A DNA stretch of 64,000 nucleotides from Flavobacterium psychrolimnae (GCF_003312425.1 NZ_QNUX01000006.1:1-64000), one strand, 5' to 3'. Shown: positions 51,770 through 61,697, numbered from the stretch's first letter. Notes: a model not told the origin generated them from the sequence alone. Numbers and translations are program-made.

Positions 51770-53287
51770 TTAAAGTAAAGAATGACAAGTCATTACCTCT
51801 GGTTTTTCGACTCCCATTAATTCTAAGATGGTAGGAGCAATATCGCCAAGAACTCCATCATGAATCACTCTTAAATCTTTGTCCACTAAAATAATTGGAA
51901 CTGGATTTGTAGTATGAGCCGTATTTGGACTTCCATCAGGATTAATCATCGTTTCACAATTTCCGTGATCTGCAATAACAATTGTAGTGTAGTCATTTTC
52001 TAAAGCTGCTGTGATTACTTTTTCTACGCATTTATCCACTGCTTCACAGGCTTTGATGGCTGCGCTCATGATTCCGGTATGTCCAACCATGTCGCCATTG
52101 GCAAAATTAAGGCAAACAAAATCTACCTCGCCTTTGTAAAGTTCAGGAATTAACGCATCAGTCAACTCAAATGCACTCATTTCCGGTTGCAAATCATAAG
52201 TAGCAACCTTTGGAGAGTTTTTCAAGATTCGGCTTTCGCCAATAAATGGCTGTTCTCTTCCGCCGGAAAAGAAGAAAGTCACATGAGGATATTTCTCCGT
52301 TTCAGCAATACGAATTTGCTTTTTGTGTGCTTTTTCTAAAACTTCTCCAAGAGTTTCCGTAATATTATCTTTGTTGTAAACGACTTTTACGTTTTTGTAC
52401 GTTTCGTCATAATTAGTCAGCGTAACATAATACAAATTAAGTTTGTGCATGTTTTGTTCATGACAATCCATTTGCGTCAAAACTTCGGTTAATTCTCGTC
52501 CTCGGTCTGTTCTGAAATTAAAGAAAATAACCACATCATCTTCTTCAATTGTCGCTAGAGGTTGGTCATTTTCGTCCACAATAACCGTTGGATGAATAAA
52601 TTCATCAGTTACATTGACTTCATAACTATCCTCGATGGAAGCTACTGCATTTGTTGAATGTGTTCCAATTCCGTTTACCAATAAATCGTAAGCAAGTTTT
52701 ACTCTTTCCCAACGTCTGTCGCGGTCCATTGCATAATAACGTCCTACAACTGAAGCTAGTTTTACAGTAGTATTGGCAATATAATCCTGTAAATCCTGAA
52801 TGTAATGCTTTCCGGATTTTGGGTCTACATCACGACCGTCAGTAAAGGCGTGAACAAAAACTTTTTGCAATCCGTGTTGTTGTGTTGCATCAATCAAGCC
52901 ACGTAAATGAGATGTATGAGAGTGTACACCACCATCTGAAACTAAACCTAAAAAGTGTACTTTTTTATTGTGTATTTTAGCATACGTGAAGGCATCAACT
53001 AAAACTTGCTCCTTAGCTAAAGTGTCGTGCGCAACGGCAAGGTTTATTTTGGCTAAATCCTGATATACAATTCTGCCTGCGCCAAGATTCATGTGACCTA
53101 CTTCACTGTTTCCCATTTGCCCTTCAGGAAGTCCAACATTTAATCCGTCAGTTCTAAGTTGAGCACTTGGATAATTTCTATAAAGACTATTAATAAATGG
53201 AACATTGGCATTATCGATAGCAGAAACTTTTGGGTCAGGAGATTTTCCCCAACCGTCCAAAATCATAAGAATTACTTTTTTATTCAT
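51770..53287 (-). CDS. gpmI: 2,3-bisphosphoglycerate-independent phosphoglycerate mutase
   Basis: GpmI interconverts 3- and 2-phosphoglycerate in glycolysis and gluconeogenesis using Mn2+. The 505-residue protein has LMILDGWG (7-14) with the metal Asp11, the phosphorylated Ser61 in MGNSEVGHMN, HAFTDGRDVDP, GRYYAMDRDRRWER and ADHGNCE near residue 443. It is transcribed alone. Confidence 0.95.
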   Translation of the reverse strand: MNKKVILMILDGWGKSPDPKVSAIDNANVPFINSLYRNYPSAQLRTDGLNVGLPEGQMGNSEVGHMNLGAGRIVYQDLAKINLAVAHDTLAKEQVLVDAFTYAKIHNKKVHFLGLVSDGGVHSHTSHLRGLIDATQQHGLQKVFVHAFTDGRDVDPKSGKHYIQDLQDYIANTTVKLASVVGRYYAMDRDRRWERVKLAYDLLVNGIGTHSTNAVASIEDSYEVNVTDEFIHPTVIVDENDQPLATIEEDDVVIFFNFRTDRGRELTEVLTQMDCHEQNMHKLNLYYVTLTNYDETYKNVKVVYNKDNITETLGEVLEKAHKKQIRIAETEKYPHVTFFFSGGREQPFIGESRILKNSPKVATYDLQPEMSAFELTDALIPELYKGEVDFVCLNFANGDMVGHTGIMSAAIKACEAVDKCVEKVITAALENDYTTIVIADHGNCETMINPDGSPNTAHTTNPVPIILVDKDLRVIHDGVLGDIAPTILELMGVEKPEVMTCHSLL

Positions 53288-53304
53288 TGCAAATTTATTT
53301 TAAG

Positions 53305-53334
53305 CAAAGATAAAGTATTTCTAAAAATCTTCAA
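53305..53334 (-). promoter_or_regulatory. Promoter of gpmI
   Basis: On the minus strand TTG (53334-53332) and TATCTTTG (53312-53305) are 19 bases apart and sit just before the gpmI start (18 bases). Confidence 0.7.
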
Positions 53335-53428
53335 GTGAATCAAAATCACTATTATAGATTCAGAGGCTAAGCATAACAAATAATGATTATTTTGTTGTGG
53401 AATGTTGCCTTTTTTAAGGTTTATGCAT

Positions 53429-55846
53429 TTAGAATTTATTCTTAACTTCATTATAATCTATAAAATAGCGCACACTGATCGAGAAAACATGACTCAATGC
53501 ATCATTATTCAATAAATTGGTGAAGTTCTCTCTAAATTCTTTATTGATGTTTCTTTCAAAAGCGCCAGCATTGTTTCGATACAAAACAGAAACCTGACTT
53601 CCGGGGGCAAACCACCAAGTATAAGATAAATCAGCATTCCAGGAATAAAAACTTGAGTTTTTGTTGTCTGCGTATCCTGCAAAATCCATAAGTCTGCCGT
53701 TTTGTTCTAATGATAAAGTATTTTTATTCTCGGCATAGGACCAATAATGGCGTAAAGAAATATTAAAAGTCATTTGGCTGTTTAGAGAATATTTTCCCGA
53801 AAGCGTATTCGAATAGGTAATGACATTTCTATTCGCGAAAAGTATTGTATTTGGCGTAGCCAAATTTAGGTCTTCATTAATACTGTCAATGTAGCCTTTG
53901 TTATTGTTTTGCCTGAAAAAATTGAAATTATAATTCAACGATAATTTATCGCTAAAACGGTATCTCGGACCAAGAGAAAAACCATAAGAATTTCTTCCTG
54001 CCTCGTCAAAAACTGCGTAAGATGGATTAAAATCAATGGCGAAACTATGATTGTAATTGGTTGAAATATAAATAAATCCTCCAAGTTTACTAGGTCTTAT
54101 AACGTATCTATCAGCAACTCTTGGTTCATAATAATCATAGGTTTCTACCGGATTTGCATCGAAACCTATTCCGAAGTAATGATTTTTTTTGGTATTCGAA
54201 TTAATCTGAAAGTTAATATTGCCCGTTTGTAATTTGCCTGTTTCTTTTTGAAATTGTGAATAAGCGTTTATTCTTGCATTGAAAGTGTTAAAATACTTCG
54301 TAGGATTCAGGATTCTATAACTGGTGTTACCATATAGACTGTAATAATTAGTCTCAAAATTGATTCCTAAATCATTATTATCAAAATCTTTTGTGGTGAT
54401 ATCAGCCCCAACTCCATAACGAAACTTACCGCTGGTTTCAGAGAAATTCAATTGGGAATTAATACCTTTTTTATCCTCAACACCATTGATGTAACTGTAC
54501 TTGAAATCACCGGCAAGGTTGTAGGTGTTTTTCTTGGTATTCAAATCCCAAACTAATGCGGTCACATTTCCATCTCGAAAACTTCCGTTTCGGGTCACAT
54601 TTGTATTAACAAACGCAACGGAGGAATTTTTGCGAAAGCGCTGGTCTAAAACTAAAACATTATAATTTGCCAGTGGTTCAACTATTTCTTTTCGGACTTC
54701 TTGTGTGACGTTATTTCTTATGGTTGCAGTTGTTTTTTCGGTAACAGCATTTAAGATTCCAACTCCCAGTCCATTTTTGGTTCTTCCAGAAACTTTTAAA
54801 GCATTGATAAGGTTTACACTAGCGGGATTATCAATTATTTCTTCGTTTGCAGCTGCGGTAGGATAATTGATTGGATTTCCTCCAATTCGTCTCGAATAAA
54901 CTAAATTTCCTTTGCTGAACAAATCCGTTCCTTCCGTGAAAAAAGGTCTGTTTTCATTGAACTGTTGTTCGAATGGTCCTAAATTCAAAATTTGATCATC
55001 GTATTTTGTTTGTCCGAAATCAGGAACAAGAATCATATCCAGTGTGAAAGCATCGTTTATTCCATATTTTAAATCCAATCCGCCTTTAAGTGTTCCGTAT
55101 GTTTTTTGTCTCGAATCAGCATTAACATAAAAAGAAGAGTACGGTAAAAGAAAAAGTCGGGTAGGAGGTTTTATGTTTTCAATTCCTTCTAAAACTCCGG
55201 TTTGTTGGGTAAATGTTCCAAGTTTTGAATCGATAAAGTTCCAAGTAAATTTTTGTCGGTCTCGTCTTATCTCTCTAAAAAAATTAAGTCCCCAAGTTTG
55301 TTTGTTTTCACCAGAAAAACGGAGTGCTGCGTATGGAATTCGCATTTCGACAATCCAACCTTTAGCTGTAATTACGGCTTTGCTTTTCCAAACGGCGTCC
55401 CAGGAATAATCCTCGCCATTGGTGTCAGTTGTGATACAATCGGCCTGACCGTCAGCAGCATTTACAAAAAATTGAAAATCTTGCTGCCCGTCATTAAAAC
55501 CATTAATAAAAACTCCAAAAATGTCAGAAGTACCAAAATTATCTCTTTGAGTGATTTCTCTTAAAATTTTATCTGGATTGTCATCATACATCATGGCCGC
55601 AATATATACGGCGTCATTGTCGTATAGCACTCTTACTTCCGTTCTTTTGTTTTCAGGAATTGCCTTACCATTATCAGGTTCAAACATGATGAAATCGGTT
55701 GCTACTGCAGCAGATTGCCAAATGGATTCATCTAAGTTTCCATCAATTTCAATTTTTTCGGAAATGAATTTTGTTTGTAATGTTTTTTTTTGGCTGTAGC
55801 CAAAGACACTTATAAAGAGGAAACAAAGCAATAAATGATTTTTCAT
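53429..55846 (-). CDS. DUF5916 outer-membrane protein with CBM9-like domain (first copy)
   Basis: The 805-residue protein has a signal peptide (about 1-19) and a CBM9-like domain (about 25-225; EIDGNLDESIWQSA, FRRT-like AVWKSKAVITAKGWIVEMRIP in part) followed by a DUF5916 region. The last half has alternating aromatic strands and the chain ends VSIRYFIDYNEVKNKF, with a C-terminal Phe, as in outer-membrane barrels; so it is probably an outer-membrane protein with a periplasmic or surface sugar-binding head. The function is unknown. A close paralog follows 130 bases upstream on the same strand. I chose the ATG at MKNHLL because it is followed by the signal peptide. Confidence 0.82.
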   Translation of the reverse strand: MKNHLLLCFLFISVFGYSQKKTLQTKFISEKIEIDGNLDESIWQSAAVATDFIMFEPDNGKAIPENKRTEVRVLYDNDAVYIAAMMYDDNPDKILREITQRDNFGTSDIFGVFINGFNDGQQDFQFFVNAADGQADCITTDTNGEDYSWDAVWKSKAVITAKGWIVEMRIPYAALRFSGENKQTWGLNFFREIRRDRQKFTWNFIDSKLGTFTQQTGVLEGIENIKPPTRLFLLPYSSFYVNADSRQKTYGTLKGGLDLKYGINDAFTLDMILVPDFGQTKYDDQILNLGPFEQQFNENRPFFTEGTDLFSKGNLVYSRRIGGNPINYPTAAANEEIIDNPASVNLINALKVSGRTKNGLGVGILNAVTEKTTATIRNNVTQEVRKEIVEPLANYNVLVLDQRFRKNSSVAFVNTNVTRNGSFRDGNVTALVWDLNTKKNTYNLAGDFKYSYINGVEDKKGINSQLNFSETSGKFRYGVGADITTKDFDNNDLGINFETNYYSLYGNTSYRILNPTKYFNTFNARINAYSQFQKETGKLQTGNINFQINSNTKKNHYFGIGFDANPVETYDYYEPRVADRYVIRPSKLGGFIYISTNYNHSFAIDFNPSYAVFDEAGRNSYGFSLGPRYRFSDKLSLNYNFNFFRQNNNKGYIDSINEDLNLATPNTILFANRNVITYSNTLSGKYSLNSQMTFNISLRHYWSYAENKNTLSLEQNGRLMDFAGYADNKNSSFYSWNADLSYTWWFAPGSQVSVLYRNNAGAFERNINKEFRENFTNLLNNDALSHVFSISVRYFIDYNEVKNKF

Positions 55847-55978
55847 GAAACTGTTGATTGATTGATGCAAAATTAGAAAAACCAAAATAGTTTCAAAGGG
55901 ACAAATCACCAATCCACACAGTAGTTTGGGTTAATAGACTCCTTTTTTAATTGAATGTTACAGTTTGTTTTGAAAAAA

Positions 55979-58372
55979 TTAAAATTTATTTTTTACCGAA
56001 TTGTAATCAATAAAATAACGAATGCTTACAGAAAGCACGTTCGTAAGATCACTTTTGAAGATGTTGTCAAGGTTTTTGGATACTCTTTTTTCAACAATGT
56101 CAGATCTCTGCAGACCATAATTTCTGTACAAAACTGAGATTTCGCTTCCCGGCGCAAACCACCATGAATAGGATAAATCAAAGTTCCAGGAATTAAAATT
56201 CCGGTCCTTGTTTTGTGCGTAGCTAGTATTTGGAGTTAAATAACCGCTGTTTTGCAAGGTAAAGAATTCATGATTTTTAGAATACGACCAATAATAGCGA
56301 GCCGTTAAGTTAATGGTCATTTTATTGTTTAAGGAATATTTTCCAGTAAGATCATTTTGAAGAATTTCTCGATTGCGTTCTGCAAATACAATTCCTGTAT
56401 CATCAAAGGCAACCCATCCACGATCATTAATCATTTTAGTGTATTCAGATGCGAAGGCTAAAGAAAATTTGTCATTGAATCGGTATTTTGGACCTAAATA
56501 AAAGCCATAATTATTTCGACCACTCTCATTGTATTTTGTAAATGTAGGTTGGATAATCAGTGTAAAAGGATTGTTGTCATTTGAGGTGAAATTTAGAATG
56601 GTAATCATTTTTTCTGGAAGAAATACATATCGTCCATATTCACGTGGCTCGTAAAAATCGAATGTTTTGACGGGTGTTAATTCGAATAAAAGCTCTAAAG
56701 AATCATTCCCTAATGTTGTCGCCCTTATTTCTGTCCCAAAAGCACCAGTTTGTAATTTTTTAGAAGTATTGTCCACTTCAAAATTTATATATTCATTTAC
56801 TCTGAAAGTATTAAAAATTTTGGTAGGATTCACTATTCTATAGCTTGCATGTCCGTAAGCATTGTGATAATTAGAATAAAAATTGATTCCTAAATCATTC
56901 ACGTCGTAGTTTTCTGAAAGATATTTTCCAGAAAACCCGTACCTATATTTTCCGCTTGTTTTTTCAAATCCAATTTCTGTTTTAAATCCATCATAGTCTT
57001 CAATGGTATTGATGGAGCTGTATTTAAAGTCACCGTATAGATTATAGGTATTTGATTTTGTGTTTAAATCAAACAATACTGCCGCAACATTTGCATCTCT
57101 AAAATCCCCGTTTCTGGTAGTATTTGCATTGACAAAAGTTACCGAAGAGTTTTGATTAAACCGTTGGTCCACTACAAACATATTGTAATTTGTCAAAGGT
57201 TCAATTACTTCTTTTCTTATCTCTCCTGTATCATTATTTAAAATGGTAGCTTTAGTTTTTTCTGTAACAGCGTTCAAGAATCCAATTCCTAAACCTTTTT
57301 GAGTTCGACCAGATATTTTTATTGCATTTAGTAAATTGACTGTACTAGGATAATCCGTAATTTCTTCATTTGCTGCGGTTGCTGGTTCGGTACTTGGAGC
57401 ACCGCCAATTCTCCGCGAATAAAACAAACCTCCTTTGTTAAACAAATCCGTTCCTTCTGTAAAAAAAGGTCTGTTTTCTTCAAATCTTTGTTCAAAAGGC
57501 AATAGGTTTAAAATTGCGTTGTCAAATTTTGTCTGTCCAAAATCGGGCACTAAAATCGCATCTAATGTAAAAGAGTCGTTGATGCCGTATTTGATATCCA
57601 ATCCAGCTTTGAAAGTTCTGTCAGAGCCAATGTCACTTTGCTGATAGTAGGCGGATGTATATGGAATCAGGAAAAGTCGGGTAGGAGTTTGAATGTTTTC
57701 TATTCCTTGAAGAATTCCTGCTTGTGGAATAACAGCACCTATTTTAGTGTCAATCCTGTTCCAGGTATATTTTTGCACATCACGCTTTATTTCACGCATG
57801 AAGTTCAAGCCCCAAGTTTGTTTATCGGCTTTAGAAAAGCGCAAAGCGGCATAAGGAATTTTCATTTCTACAACCCAGCCAAATTCAGTAATTGTCACTT
57901 CACTGTCCCAAATGGCGTCCCACGTAAAATCTTCATAATCCTCGGTTGCCAAACAATCCATTTGAACTCCGGCTGCACTTACAAAAAACCTGAAATCTTG
58001 CTGACCATCATTGAAGCCATTGATATAAACGGAGAAATGGTCGGAAACCCCAAAAACATCTCTATTTGTTATTTCTTTTTGAATTTTATTGGGTTCGTTG
58101 TCATACAACATTGCTGATATATAAATAGCATCGTTATCATACAGCACTTTTACTTCTGTTTTTTTATCATTGCTTATAGGTTTTCCATTATCAGGTTCAA
58201 ACATGATAAAGTCCGAAGCAATCGGAGCCGATTCCCAGATTTGTTCGTTGATCTTTCCGTCGATTGTTATGTTTTCTGTGATGGATTTTGCTTGGAGTGT
58301 CTTTTTTTGACCAAAGGTGTTAATACTGCAGACAATTAAAAAAAGTAATGATAAATAAATATGTTTTGCCAT
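55979..58372 (-). CDS. DUF5916 outer-membrane protein with CBM9-like domain (second copy)
   Basis: The 797-residue protein matches its downstream neighbour along its whole length (same order of blocks: MFEPDNGK, FGVSDHFSVYINGFNDGQQDF, QTWGLNFMREIKRDVQKYTWN, FGQTKFDNAILNLLPFEQ, FFTEGTDLF, SRRIGG). It has a signal peptide (1-21) and ends with the Phe-terminated strand VRYFIDYNSVKNKF. It looks like a tandem duplication. It differs in the loops of the barrel half, where the two would be exposed. Function unknown. Confidence 0.82.
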   Translation of the reverse strand: MAKHIYLSLLFLIVCSINTFGQKKTLQAKSITENITIDGKINEQIWESAPIASDFIMFEPDNGKPISNDKKTEVKVLYDNDAIYISAMLYDNEPNKIQKEITNRDVFGVSDHFSVYINGFNDGQQDFRFFVSAAGVQMDCLATEDYEDFTWDAIWDSEVTITEFGWVVEMKIPYAALRFSKADKQTWGLNFMREIKRDVQKYTWNRIDTKIGAVIPQAGILQGIENIQTPTRLFLIPYTSAYYQQSDIGSDRTFKAGLDIKYGINDSFTLDAILVPDFGQTKFDNAILNLLPFEQRFEENRPFFTEGTDLFNKGGLFYSRRIGGAPSTEPATAANEEITDYPSTVNLLNAIKISGRTQKGLGIGFLNAVTEKTKATILNNDTGEIRKEVIEPLTNYNMFVVDQRFNQNSSVTFVNANTTRNGDFRDANVAAVLFDLNTKSNTYNLYGDFKYSSINTIEDYDGFKTEIGFEKTSGKYRYGFSGKYLSENYDVNDLGINFYSNYHNAYGHASYRIVNPTKIFNTFRVNEYINFEVDNTSKKLQTGAFGTEIRATTLGNDSLELLFELTPVKTFDFYEPREYGRYVFLPEKMITILNFTSNDNNPFTLIIQPTFTKYNESGRNNYGFYLGPKYRFNDKFSLAFASEYTKMINDRGWVAFDDTGIVFAERNREILQNDLTGKYSLNNKMTINLTARYYWSYSKNHEFFTLQNSGYLTPNTSYAQNKDRNFNSWNFDLSYSWWFAPGSEISVLYRNYGLQRSDIVEKRVSKNLDNIFKSDLTNVLSVSIRYFIDYNSVKNKF

Positions 58373-58493
58373 GAATTACTAATGTATGTGAACAAAAATA
58401 GCAAAAATAGTACATAATGTATTTTTATTTTCGCACCGATAGACAATTTTTTCTAAAATATTTTGTTATATTATAATTAAAGTTTTCATAATT

Positions 58494-58526
58494 TTTGTTT
58501 TCGAGGTCCTTTAATGCTTACGTTTG
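58494..58526 (+). promoter_or_regulatory. Promoter of the L,D-transpeptidase-like gene
   Basis: TTG at 58495-58497 and TACGTTTG at 58519-58526 are 21 bases apart, 34 bases before the start codon. Confidence 0.6.
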
Positions 58527-58560
58527 CAACCCGAATTAACTTATAACTTAAACACTACCA

Positions 58561-59283
58561 ATGATTTATACGATACTTCCTACTGTTTTATTTATGCTTG
58601 CATCCTTCTCTTCAAGTAAAACATCTTTTCCTGAGTCAAAGATTATTAAACCAGTAGTTTATGCCAAAACGGTAGCAATTAGTGATGAGACTAAAATCGA
58701 AATGGCATACAATAATTTACATTCTGACAAATTTGCTTTACCAAAATTGGAAAGTTTTGCAGTTGCCTTAAAAGGATATTATTCGTTGAAAGAAAAAGGA
58801 TTAATCAAAAAAGACATTTTAACGTTAATCGACTTTAGTTTATCTTCTAACACTAAAAGACTTTGGGTAATTGACTTAATCACTGGAGATGTATTGTATC
58901 ATTCTCTTGTTGCCCACGGAAGAAATACTGGTGAAGAATATGCATCTAATTTCTCAAATGCAGCCGAATCGTATAAAAGTAGCCTTGGATTTTATTCCAC
59001 AGGTGAAATTTATAATGGCAAACACGGAATGTCACTTCGTTTAGACGGTTTAGAAAAAGGAGTAAATGATAACGCAAGAGCAAGAGGTGTAGTAATGCAC
59101 GCGGCTGATTATGTTTCTAATTCATTTATAAAAAACAATCACAGATTAGGAAGAAGTCAAGGCTGTCCTGCTGTTCCTGCGGAATTATCTAAGGAAATCA
59201 TCAGTACTATAAAGGGTAAATCATGTTTCTTTATTTATCATCCTTCCAGAGCTCCTAAATTTGGAGCTAAATCAATTTCGTAA
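58561..59283 (+). CDS. L,D-transpeptidase-family protein (murein YkuD-like, short)
   Basis: The 240-residue protein has an N-terminal hydrophobic segment (about 2-20) and a catalytic domain with His180 (GVVMHAADY) and Cys202 in GRSQGCPAVP, the HxnSxGCxA layout of the YkuD_2-type. It modifies peptidoglycan crosslinks, or hydrolyses them. It converges with the next gene and the two stops overlap by 12 bases (59272-59283), so each mRNA ends inside the other gene. Confidence 0.82.
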   Translation: MIYTILPTVLFMLASFSSSKTSFPESKIIKPVVYAKTVAISDETKIEMAYNNLHSDKFALPKLESFAVALKGYYSLKEKGLIKKDILTLIDFSLSSNTKRLWVIDLITGDVLYHSLVAHGRNTGEEYASNFSNAAESYKSSLGFYSTGEIYNGKHGMSLRLDGLEKGVNDNARARGVVMHAADYVSNSFIKNNHRLGRSQGCPAVPAELSKEIISTIKGKSCFFIYHPSRAPKFGAKSIS

Positions 59284-60861
59284 TTTATTGTACAAATCAG
59301 CGTCAAGGTTGTAAATATCGTCCCTGAAAATCAATTTGTTGTTCTCGCTCCAAGCGGTCCAATATAGTAGATGGAAGGCTATTTCTTTTTTGATTTTTAC
59401 AAATTTCGTTCTCTCATTCTGTAAAGTTTCTGTGATTTTTTCCAGATTCCAATTGACTTCGTCGTTCAAAATATATTCTGTTAATTCTAACGGATTGTCT
59501 ACTCTGACGCAGCCGGAACTTAATGAACGATCAATTTTGTCAAAGTAATCTCTGTGATTTGTATCGTGTAAATAAACGGAAAAACGGTTGGGGAAAATGA
59601 TTTTTACCATGCCTAACGAATTGAAAGTGCCCGGACTTTGTACATATCGATACGTTTTGGCCTGAGATAATTGCCACTCGTACGGACTTACAATTCTTCC
59701 ATTACTATCATAAACTTTAATGTTTGAATTTGTCAAATAGCTTCTGCTTTTTAAAATTGCAGGAATTACGTCTTCTCTCAATATGGTTGGCGGAACTGTC
59801 CAGGTTGGATTAAAAACAACTTGTGTTAATTTAGAACTAAGCACTGGTGTTTTTCTTTTAGCTCTTCCCACAATTACTCTGTGCGTTCTCAGCGTATCAT
59901 TATTGTTTACCAGTGACAACTTATAATCTGGAATATTGATGATAATATATTCCTTTCCCATTTGTTTTGGATACCATTTCCAGCGTTCCAGATTAGCTAT
60001 AATTTGTTGTGTGCGTTGGGTTTTAGAAAAATTAAGGGACGCAATGGTTCCGGCTCCAATTTTTGCGTCGGCGGCTAAACCGTGTCGACTTTGGAATTTT
60101 TTTAAGGCACGAACCGTTTCTTCGTCATAAATAGTAGTAAGACTATCTTTAGGTTGCAATTCTTTCCAATAAATTAATCGTTTCTTGATGTCGATTAAAG
60201 AAGGATTGGTATCATTCGGTGTTATTATTTTTGTGAATTTTATGGATTTAAAGTTGTCTTTTGGAAAAGAATTAATTTGCTGAAGTGCTTTTTTTAATCT
60301 TCGGTAAACAATATGATTGGGTTTCAATTGTTCTATTTTATAAACTAAAGAATCTGTTTGAAGTAATTGGGCGACTGTTGTATTTAGGTCGATTTCATTT
60401 GGTTTCAAATCCCAGTTTTTATATAATTTTCGGGGATTTAGTCTTCCGTTGGTGAGATGTGAGATGTATTTTTGCAAACTGGAAGTTAGTAAAATATCAT
60501 ATTTTGCCAAATCCGCAGAATCCAGGGAGGCAGCTTTTTTTTCGAAATCAAATAACGTTTTTACGTTGTAATCCTCGGGAATTAATCCCTCTTCATCTGA
60601 TTTGAGAAGTTCTCTTAAAATTATTTTTCTCTTTTCTTCGGATTGCCAAACTGTCCTGTAATTCGTAGACGTGTAAAAATCTGTAAGCACTTTGTTGTGG
60701 AATGAAAGTACTAAAGTGGAATCAATGTTGGTTGGTTTTCCTTCCGGTTGCACACGAGGTTTTGCAATCTCTTCTTTCAAGATTACCTCGCTTTTTAGTT
60801 CTTCTTTTTTACAACTAATGAAGGTAAACAGCAACACGATCAGAAATGAAATATTCATCAT
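59272..60861 (-). CDS. L,D-transpeptidase lipoprotein (YcbB-like)
   Basis: The 529-residue protein has a lipobox FISC (Cys17), an N-terminal amidase-catalytic-like region, a peptidoglycan-binding repeat (about 250-280; LKKFQSRHGLAADAKIGAGT) and a YkuD domain (about 290-470) with SSGCVRVDNP (catalytic Cys451) and VGRAKRKTPVLSS. It is anchored in the envelope and forms 3-3 peptidoglycan crosslinks. A domain arrangement and length like YcbB fit. It overlaps the convergent short gene by 12 bases. Confidence 0.85.
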   Translation of the reverse strand: MMNISFLIVLLFTFISCKKEELKSEVILKEEIAKPRVQPEGKPTNIDSTLVLSFHNKVLTDFYTSTNYRTVWQSEEKRKIILRELLKSDEEGLIPEDYNVKTLFDFEKKAASLDSADLAKYDILLTSSLQKYISHLTNGRLNPRKLYKNWDLKPNEIDLNTTVAQLLQTDSLVYKIEQLKPNHIVYRRLKKALQQINSFPKDNFKSIKFTKIITPNDTNPSLIDIKKRLIYWKELQPKDSLTTIYDEETVRALKKFQSRHGLAADAKIGAGTIASLNFSKTQRTQQIIANLERWKWYPKQMGKEYIIINIPDYKLSLVNNNDTLRTHRVIVGRAKRKTPVLSSKLTQVVFNPTWTVPPTILREDVIPAILKSRSYLTNSNIKVYDSNGRIVSPYEWQLSQAKTYRYVQSPGTFNSLGMVKIIFPNRFSVYLHDTNHRDYFDKIDRSLSSGCVRVDNPLELTEYILNDEVNWNLEKITETLQNERTKFVKIKKEIAFHLLYWTAWSENNKLIFRDDIYNLDADLYNKLRN

Positions 60862-60900
60862 TTATATCTTTAAAAATTACACTTTATTCTTCGATTCTTA

Positions 60901-61182
60901 TTGATTGAGTTTCCTTTTTTCTATAAAAAAGAAAACCTTCCTTTTCTGAAGTTGAACCAAATTAGATTTGGTTTGTTGTTGCTGCACTCTTTTTCATGGG
61001 TGAATACATTTTCTTTTCTTCAAATATGGGAACTACTTCCAAGAGATTTTCAGAGTTATATCAGACAAAATGAACAGTTGTTGCTAAAATATGGCCGTCA
61101 AGACGACAACTTTCTAACAATTCTTCCATCCGAAGTGCAGGAAGTCGTACCGAAAATGCATCCAAAGCGATTATTTATTTGA
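60901..61182 (+). CDS. Hypothetical protein, 93 aa (low confidence)
   Basis: The frame starts at a TTG (60901), has one possible hydrophobic segment (about 18-45) and ends LPSEVQEVVPKMHPKRLFI. I do not recognise it. Codon use looks acceptable in its second half and the frame lies in a 500-base gap otherwise holding only a tRNA promoter, so it may be real, but without homologs it could be chance or the remnant of a longer gene. Confidence 0.25.
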   Translation: MIEFPFFYKKENLPFLKLNQIRFGLLLLHSFSWVNTFSFLQIWELLPRDFQSYIRQNEQLLLKYGRQDDNFLTILPSEVQEVVPKMHPKRLFI

Positions 61183-61319
61183 TGTTTTGCATTATTTTTT
61201 TAAAGATTTTTTTGTGTCCTATAAAGGTATAATATTTTCATATTAAATTCTTTATGATTTGAATCCTCTTTTTTAAAAAAGGTTCAGGCGGTAAGATTGA
61301 GAGTTTTTAAGAAAAAAAC

Positions 61320-61351
61320 TTGCATTAAAGCAAACTTATTAATTATATTTG
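61320..61351 (+). promoter_or_regulatory. Promoter of the tRNA-Gly pair
   Basis: TTG at 61320-61322 and TATATTTG at 61344-61351 are 21 bases apart, 13 bases before the first tRNA. Confidence 0.7.
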
Positions 61352-61364
61352 CACCGTTGTTAAT

Positions 61365-61437
<73 letters not shown>

Positions 61438-61480
61438 CTAAGTTTCAAATTTACTTTGAAATCTTATTTACTGTTATAAT

Positions 61481-61555
<75 letters not shown>

Positions 61556-61556
<1 letters not shown>

Positions 61557-61588
61557 AAAACCTCAAACTTCTGTTTGAGGTTTTTTAT
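61556..61588 (+). terminator. Terminator after the tRNA-Gly pair
   Basis: AAAAACCTCAAAC pairs with GTTTGAGGTTTTT over TTCT and is followed by a T run. Confidence 0.85.
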
Positions 61589-61593
61589 TTTAA

Positions 61594-61662
61594 GGTTGTG
61601 CGAGTCCCGAAGTTTCGGGATATCCCGTGAACGAAGAGATACGGGAAGCCTCGTCTTTCGCT
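61594..61662 (+). pseudogene. tRNA-Gly relic split by a palindromic insert
   Basis: Bases 61594-61605 (GGTTGTGCGAGT) and 61647-61662 (AGCCTCGTCTTTCGCT and the following C) match the 3' half of tRNA-Gly(TCC) with one base missing. Between them are 41 bases (61606-61646) holding two hairpins, CCCGAA/TTCGGG and TCCCGT/ACGGGA. The third copy is therefore a broken tRNA whose T loop was opened by a palindromic element, or an attachment-type duplication later interrupted. Confidence 0.7.
61606..61646. repeat. Palindromic element inside the tRNA relic
   Basis: The element is CCCGAAGTTTCGGG followed by ATATCCCGTGAACGAAGAGA and TACGGGA. Each half is its own hairpin. Short two-hairpin elements with the CCCGAAGTTTCGGG core are repeats I recognise from Flavobacteria, though I could not count copies. 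Confidence 0.65.
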
Positions 61663-61666
61663 CTTC

Positions 61667-61697
61667 AAAGCCGAAACTTAATTGTTTCGGCTTTTTT
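61667..61697. terminator. Bidirectional terminator
   Basis: AAAGCCGAAAC pairs with GTTTCGGCTTT over TTAATT and runs into T tracts. It lies between the tRNA cluster and the peptidase E stop. Confidence 0.8.

Noticed and set aside
55847..55912. Upstream 22-residue extension of the first DUF5916 protein
   Set aside because: The signal peptide begins at the internal Met (MKNHLL); the extension is not conserved with its paralog.
35000..58000. Many 60-130 residue frames antisense to large genes such as pruA, map and DUF5916
   Set aside because: They lie wholly within well-supported genes on the other strand, have no domain or signal peptide and follow from codon bias.
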